Source: a virus. Taken from it: a stretch of 23,658 bases of DNA. The position numbers and the translations under genes are program-made. The notes under the pieces were generated by a model. It was not told the origin of the DNA and ran no database searches. It was given only the letters and a program-made list of their open reading frames with translations. The stretch's first letter is position 1, and every line of letters starts with the position of its first letter. This document shows, piece after piece, positions 21,585 through 23,658 of this stretch. The DNA is taken from IMG/VR virus record IMGVR_UViG_3300023087_000103, positions 1 through 23,658 of that record. One strand, given 5' to 3'.

Positions 21585-21639
21585 TAAACACTATCCTTAC
21601 TAATATTCAAAAATATTTATAGTTACAGGATAGTGTTTA
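21585..21639 (-). promoter_or_regulatory. 13-bp inverted repeat with a late promoter in its loop, before the GT9 gene
   Basis: TAAACACTATCCT (21585-21597) and its exact complement (21627-21639) flank 29 bases. The loop holds TATAAATA. On the minus strand the second arm carries AGGATAG, the likely ribosome site of the GT9 gene. Read-through RNA from the upstream genes would contain both arms and mask this site; RNA started in the loop would contain only the second arm. There is no T tract, so it is not a normal terminator. Confidence 0.75.
21614..21621 (-). promoter_or_regulatory. TATAAATA late promoter for the GT9/carbamoyltransferase unit
   Basis: On the minus strand this is an exact copy of the T4 late -10 consensus TATAAATA, within the loop of the inverted repeat at 21585-21639. 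The expected start is near 21607. Confidence 0.75.
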
Positions 21640-21651
21640 AATTAGATCTGG

Positions 21652-22491
21652 CTATTCAGGAATGTCGTCGCTTTGTCTTATAAATCCGGTATCAAGACCG
21701 TAATCAGTATCTATTTCTTTACATTCTGGCCAGCAACTGTCAACATACAATAAATCTATATCTGCAAGGGCAGTTGGCATATTTCTTAAAAGTTCTTTAT
21801 ACTCTTCAATTTTTTCTGCTACTGCTGGATCATGCTCTTTCATTGCAAGGTGCATTGCATCAACATCTTGCAGTCTTTCAGTTCTTTCCATTCTAATATC
21901 ATTCCAAGACTGCGGTTGACCTAATGTATCTATAGATGATCTTTTATAAAGTTCAACTTCTCCAGTTTCAAAATTGTATGTAGTTAGTTTGTCATCATAC
22001 AAATGATCTGGATGAATAGGGTATTCATATTCAAAGAAACCATAACCCGGAATAACAGGTGACGGAATAGTTTTTCTTCCTGGAGTTTCTAACCAGTCGT
22101 CAAAATCTTTATAATTATCATGGTAGTCAGAGAGTACTTCGGCTTCTAATGGATTTTTTGTTGCATCAAGTTTTACAAGTTCAATTTCGCCAGGAATATC
22201 TAAAAAATCGTTAGTTTGTTCTCTTGCTTCTTGTTCTCTCAATACAGTTTCAAACTTTCCTCTTTCTTCTGGAGTATCTTCACCTTTATTAACATAAAGA
22301 TACAAGTATTTAGGACCTATATATCTTCCATTTACTGTTTCAGTTGCAGGTCCATCTAAATAGTTTTCTGAAGGACATTCGTACGTGTAATCAACTTCTA
22401 CCCATTCAGTACCTAATTCGTCAGTATCTGTTAATGTGCGATAATCGACTACAGTACTTTCAAGTTCATCGTTGTTTAAGTTTTCAGCCAT
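21652..22491 (-). CDS. Tail assembly chaperone-like protein, 279 aa
   Basis: The last third (about 197-255) follows the plan of phage tail fibre assembly chaperones: WNDIRMERTERLQDVD, then an acidic helix, IEEYKELLRNMPTALADID (227-245) and a WP pair (SCWPE), like the R-xx-R-xx-LL ... YR-xx-LRD-P ... WP pattern. The first two thirds are acidic, aromatic and of unknown fold, with several YEYPIHPDHLY-type segments. It lies directly after the Cys/Gly-rich protein (4 bases) and before the GT9 unit; fibre chaperones commonly follow the fibre gene they serve. A GGAG site overlaps the previous gene's end. The function is inferred from this partial pattern and its location. Confidence 0.65.
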   Translation of the reverse strand: MAENLNNDELESTVVDYRTLTDTDELGTEWVEVDYTYECPSENYLDGPATETVNGRYIGPKYLYLYVNKGEDTPEERGKFETVLREQEAREQTNDFLDIPGEIELVKLDATKNPLEAEVLSDYHDNYKDFDDWLETPGRKTIPSPVIPGYGFFEYEYPIHPDHLYDDKLTTYNFETGEVELYKRSSIDTLGQPQSWNDIRMERTERLQDVDAMHLAMKEHDPAVAEKIEEYKELLRNMPTALADIDLLYVDSCWPECKEIDTDYGLDTGFIRQSDDIPE

Positions 22492-22494
22492 TGA

Positions 22495-23358
22495 TTATCT
22501 CCAAGTAATCTTTACTAATCCCGGATGTCCAGGAGTTCCACGACAGTGACTTATATCTTGACCACAAGTTGCTTTAATTGCACTTGCTCCGCCTCTTGCA
22601 ATTTGTCGGAAACCTCTACAACAAGACATACATCCGCAATATTTGTTTTGTGTTTGTAGATTATATTCGTGTCTATTTTTTAATCCCCACGATTCTGAAA
22701 TACCACTTGCTCTGGTACCACAGTTAACGTTTGATCTAAATTGTGTAAAATATGGTTGGTTACCCATATCAATAAAGTCATATTTACAACCAATACATAG
22801 ACCTAAACCACACATTGACTCTTGTCTATTACCCTGGTTATTACACATGCATGTACAGTAAATATTATAACCGCCTTTACCGCCTGTTATACAAAAACAA
22901 CATAGTCCAGATCCTCTAATATGCGAAGAACAACCTCTTGGCTGATCACAACATACTGAAAAACATCCACAACCGTTATTTGTTGTACCGTTGCCGCCTG
23001 CTCCTACACAGAAACAATATACGCATCCTGGGTTAAACTGCCCGTCTGGTCTTCGTAACGTTTTTCTACCATAATATCCTGAAAATGCACCGCAACTGGC
23101 CATGTCGCACCAACAACCTTGACAACAGTGTCCTGCTCCAGAGCCGCCGCCACTCCATATTTCAAATGTTATTTCAGAAGCACATGTTGGTGCTGTCCAA
23201 GTGCCACAGCGACCGCAATGTGATCTACATCTATGAGGACCACAGCATACCATACAGGTATTAAAGCACTGAAACATTCCTCCAGGAACAGTACCCTGCG
23301 TTCTTTGGCATGTACCGTCTGGAAATCTTATTCCATCACTATATAAACAAGTTGCCAT
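22495..23358 (-). CDS. Cys/Gly-rich putative tail-tip adhesin, 287 aa
   Basis: The composition is extraordinary: 39 Cys in 287 residues and many Gly. The start (SDGIRFPDGTCQRTQG, 7-22) has the 'I-x-F-x-DGT-x-Q' motif of phage fibre proteins. Then GTWTAPTCASEITFEIWSGG (52-71) and CVGAGGNGT (about 117-125) follow the plan of a glycine-rich fibre domain (W-x-x-P ... V-W-GGGG ... VGAGG), with Cys pairs and CxC motifs inserted throughout (CC, CFC, CTCMC, CGC). The end returns to an ordinary strand (PGLVKITWR). It lies between a fibre S74 end and a tail-chaperone-like gene, so host adhesion is likely. Cys may bind metal or form disulphides after lysis; neither can be told from sequence. Confidence 0.82.
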   Translation of the reverse strand: MATCLYSDGIRFPDGTCQRTQGTVPGGMFQCFNTCMVCCGPHRCRSHCGRCGTWTAPTCASEITFEIWSGGGSGAGHCCQGCWCDMASCGAFSGYYGRKTLRRPDGQFNPGCVYCFCVGAGGNGTTNNGCGCFSVCCDQPRGCSSHIRGSGLCCFCITGGKGGYNIYCTCMCNNQGNRQESMCGLGLCIGCKYDFIDMGNQPYFTQFRSNVNCGTRASGISESWGLKNRHEYNLQTQNKYCGCMSCCRGFRQIARGGASAIKATCGQDISHCRGTPGHPGLVKITWR

Positions 23359-23658
23359 TTATGCATCTCCTTTTAATTTATTTATTTCTTCTTTTAATTC
23401 TTTAATTGCCTCTACAAGTAATGGTACTACTCTTTCGTATTGTAGTGTTTTGTAATCTTCGCCTGAAATACTATTATCGTCTTCATCTCTATCAAATGGA
23501 GCATTGTGAATAATTTCAGGAAGTACTGCTTCAACTTCTTGTGCAATCAAACCTACTTCAGTTTTTTCTTTATCAAAACCTTCTGGTGTGTTTTCATTCC
23601 AATTATATGTTACACCATTAAGTAACATAACTTTATCTAATGCATTTGGAATGTTTTC
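23359..23658 (-). CDS. Tail fibre C-terminus with S74 intramolecular chaperone (cut by window end)
   Basis: The reading frame is open to the window edge; 99 codons are visible. The sequence from NALDKVMLLNGVTYNWNE through VGLIAQEVEAVLPEI, then LQYERVVPLLVEAIKEL and a short charged coiled coil, is a standard Peptidase S74 domain, the self-cleaving chaperone that trimerises fibres and endosialidases. The upstream fibre body is outside the window. Its stop directly abuts the ATG of the Cys/Gly-rich gene (TAAATG), so the two are translated as a unit; AAGGAG lies inside its last codons. The internal ATG at 23628 is not the true start because S74 residues continue upstream of it. Confidence 0.92.
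   Translation of the reverse strand, partial: ENIPNALDKVMLLNGVTYNWNENTPEGFDKEKTEVGLIAQEVEAVLPEIIHNAPFDRDEDDNSISGEDYKTLQYERVVPLLVEAIKELKEEINKLKGDA

Noticed and set aside
21585-21639. Inverted repeat as a rho-independent terminator
   Set aside because: The loop is 29 bases, and there is no T tract after the second arm; a translation switch fits better.
22643-22861. Plus-strand ORF opposite the Cys/Gly-rich gene
   Set aside because: No ribosome site or known motif; the minus frame has fibre motifs, fits its neighbours and has coupled starts and stops.

Overview
The window is a piece of a T4-like marine myovirus genome. The evidence is a set of T4-type virion genes (large and small terminase, gp4, gp13, gp14, gp15, sheath gp18, tube gp19, a gp48/gp54-type tube-cap protein), AT-rich DNA, tight gene packing, and repeated TAAATA late-promoter-like boxes in most gene gaps. 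Several proteins (the long sheath, the long gp15, the paired 2OG oxygenases) look more like marine cyanophage or pelagiphage relatives than enteric T4; this is a recollection of families, not a search. The ADP-heptose genes suggest a Gram-negative host with LPS. The host cannot be named from the sequence. No stretch over 300 bases lacks a gene, and I saw no tRNA, CRISPR array or insertion sequence.

Layout. 1-5616 (minus): head and packaging genes: terminase large subunit (cut by the window start), a 112-aa unknown, a 226-aa acidic protein with a basic tail, a 185-aa protein with a T4-style capsid-targeting N-terminus, terminase small subunit gp16, head-completion gp4, a 122-aa conserved protein, a tube-cap protein and tail tube gp19. 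5687-9046 (minus): a very large sheath gp18. 9163-10252: a small HNH/zinc protein (plus), a deoxynucleotide kinase (minus) and an 80-aa unknown (minus). 10290-14154: the neck cluster, with gp13 on minus and gp14 and gp15 on plus, divided by back-to-back late promoters. 14168-14602: a NUDIX hydrolase.

14627-21581 holds a sugar-modification island. The plus strand carries hldE, hldD, a cupin, a 2OG-Fe(II) oxygenase and gmhB. The minus strand carries a GT9/heptosyltransferase-like protein, a NodU/CmcH-type carbamoyltransferase and a second 2OG-Fe(II) oxygenase. Together these give every step of ADP-L-glycero-D-manno-heptose synthesis except the first (gmhA, not in the window), plus a candidate transferase for the product and tailoring enzymes. 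21652-23658 (minus) is the adhesion module: the S74 chaperone end of a tail fibre, a remarkable Cys/Gly-rich protein (39 Cys in 287 aa) and a tail-assembly-chaperone-like protein.

Control signals fall into two classes. Virion genes lie behind TAAATA boxes, and in six cases the ATG sits 4-5 bases after the box with no Shine-Dalgarno, suggesting leaderless late mRNAs. Two metabolic genes (the deoxynucleotide kinase and hldE) instead have near-perfect host sigma70 promoters with 17-base spacers. A 13-bp inverted repeat with a TATAAATA late promoter in its loop precedes the glycosyltransferase and could hide its ribosome site in read-through mRNA. The most novel content is the phage heptosylation island next to the Cys/Gly-rich adhesin candidate.
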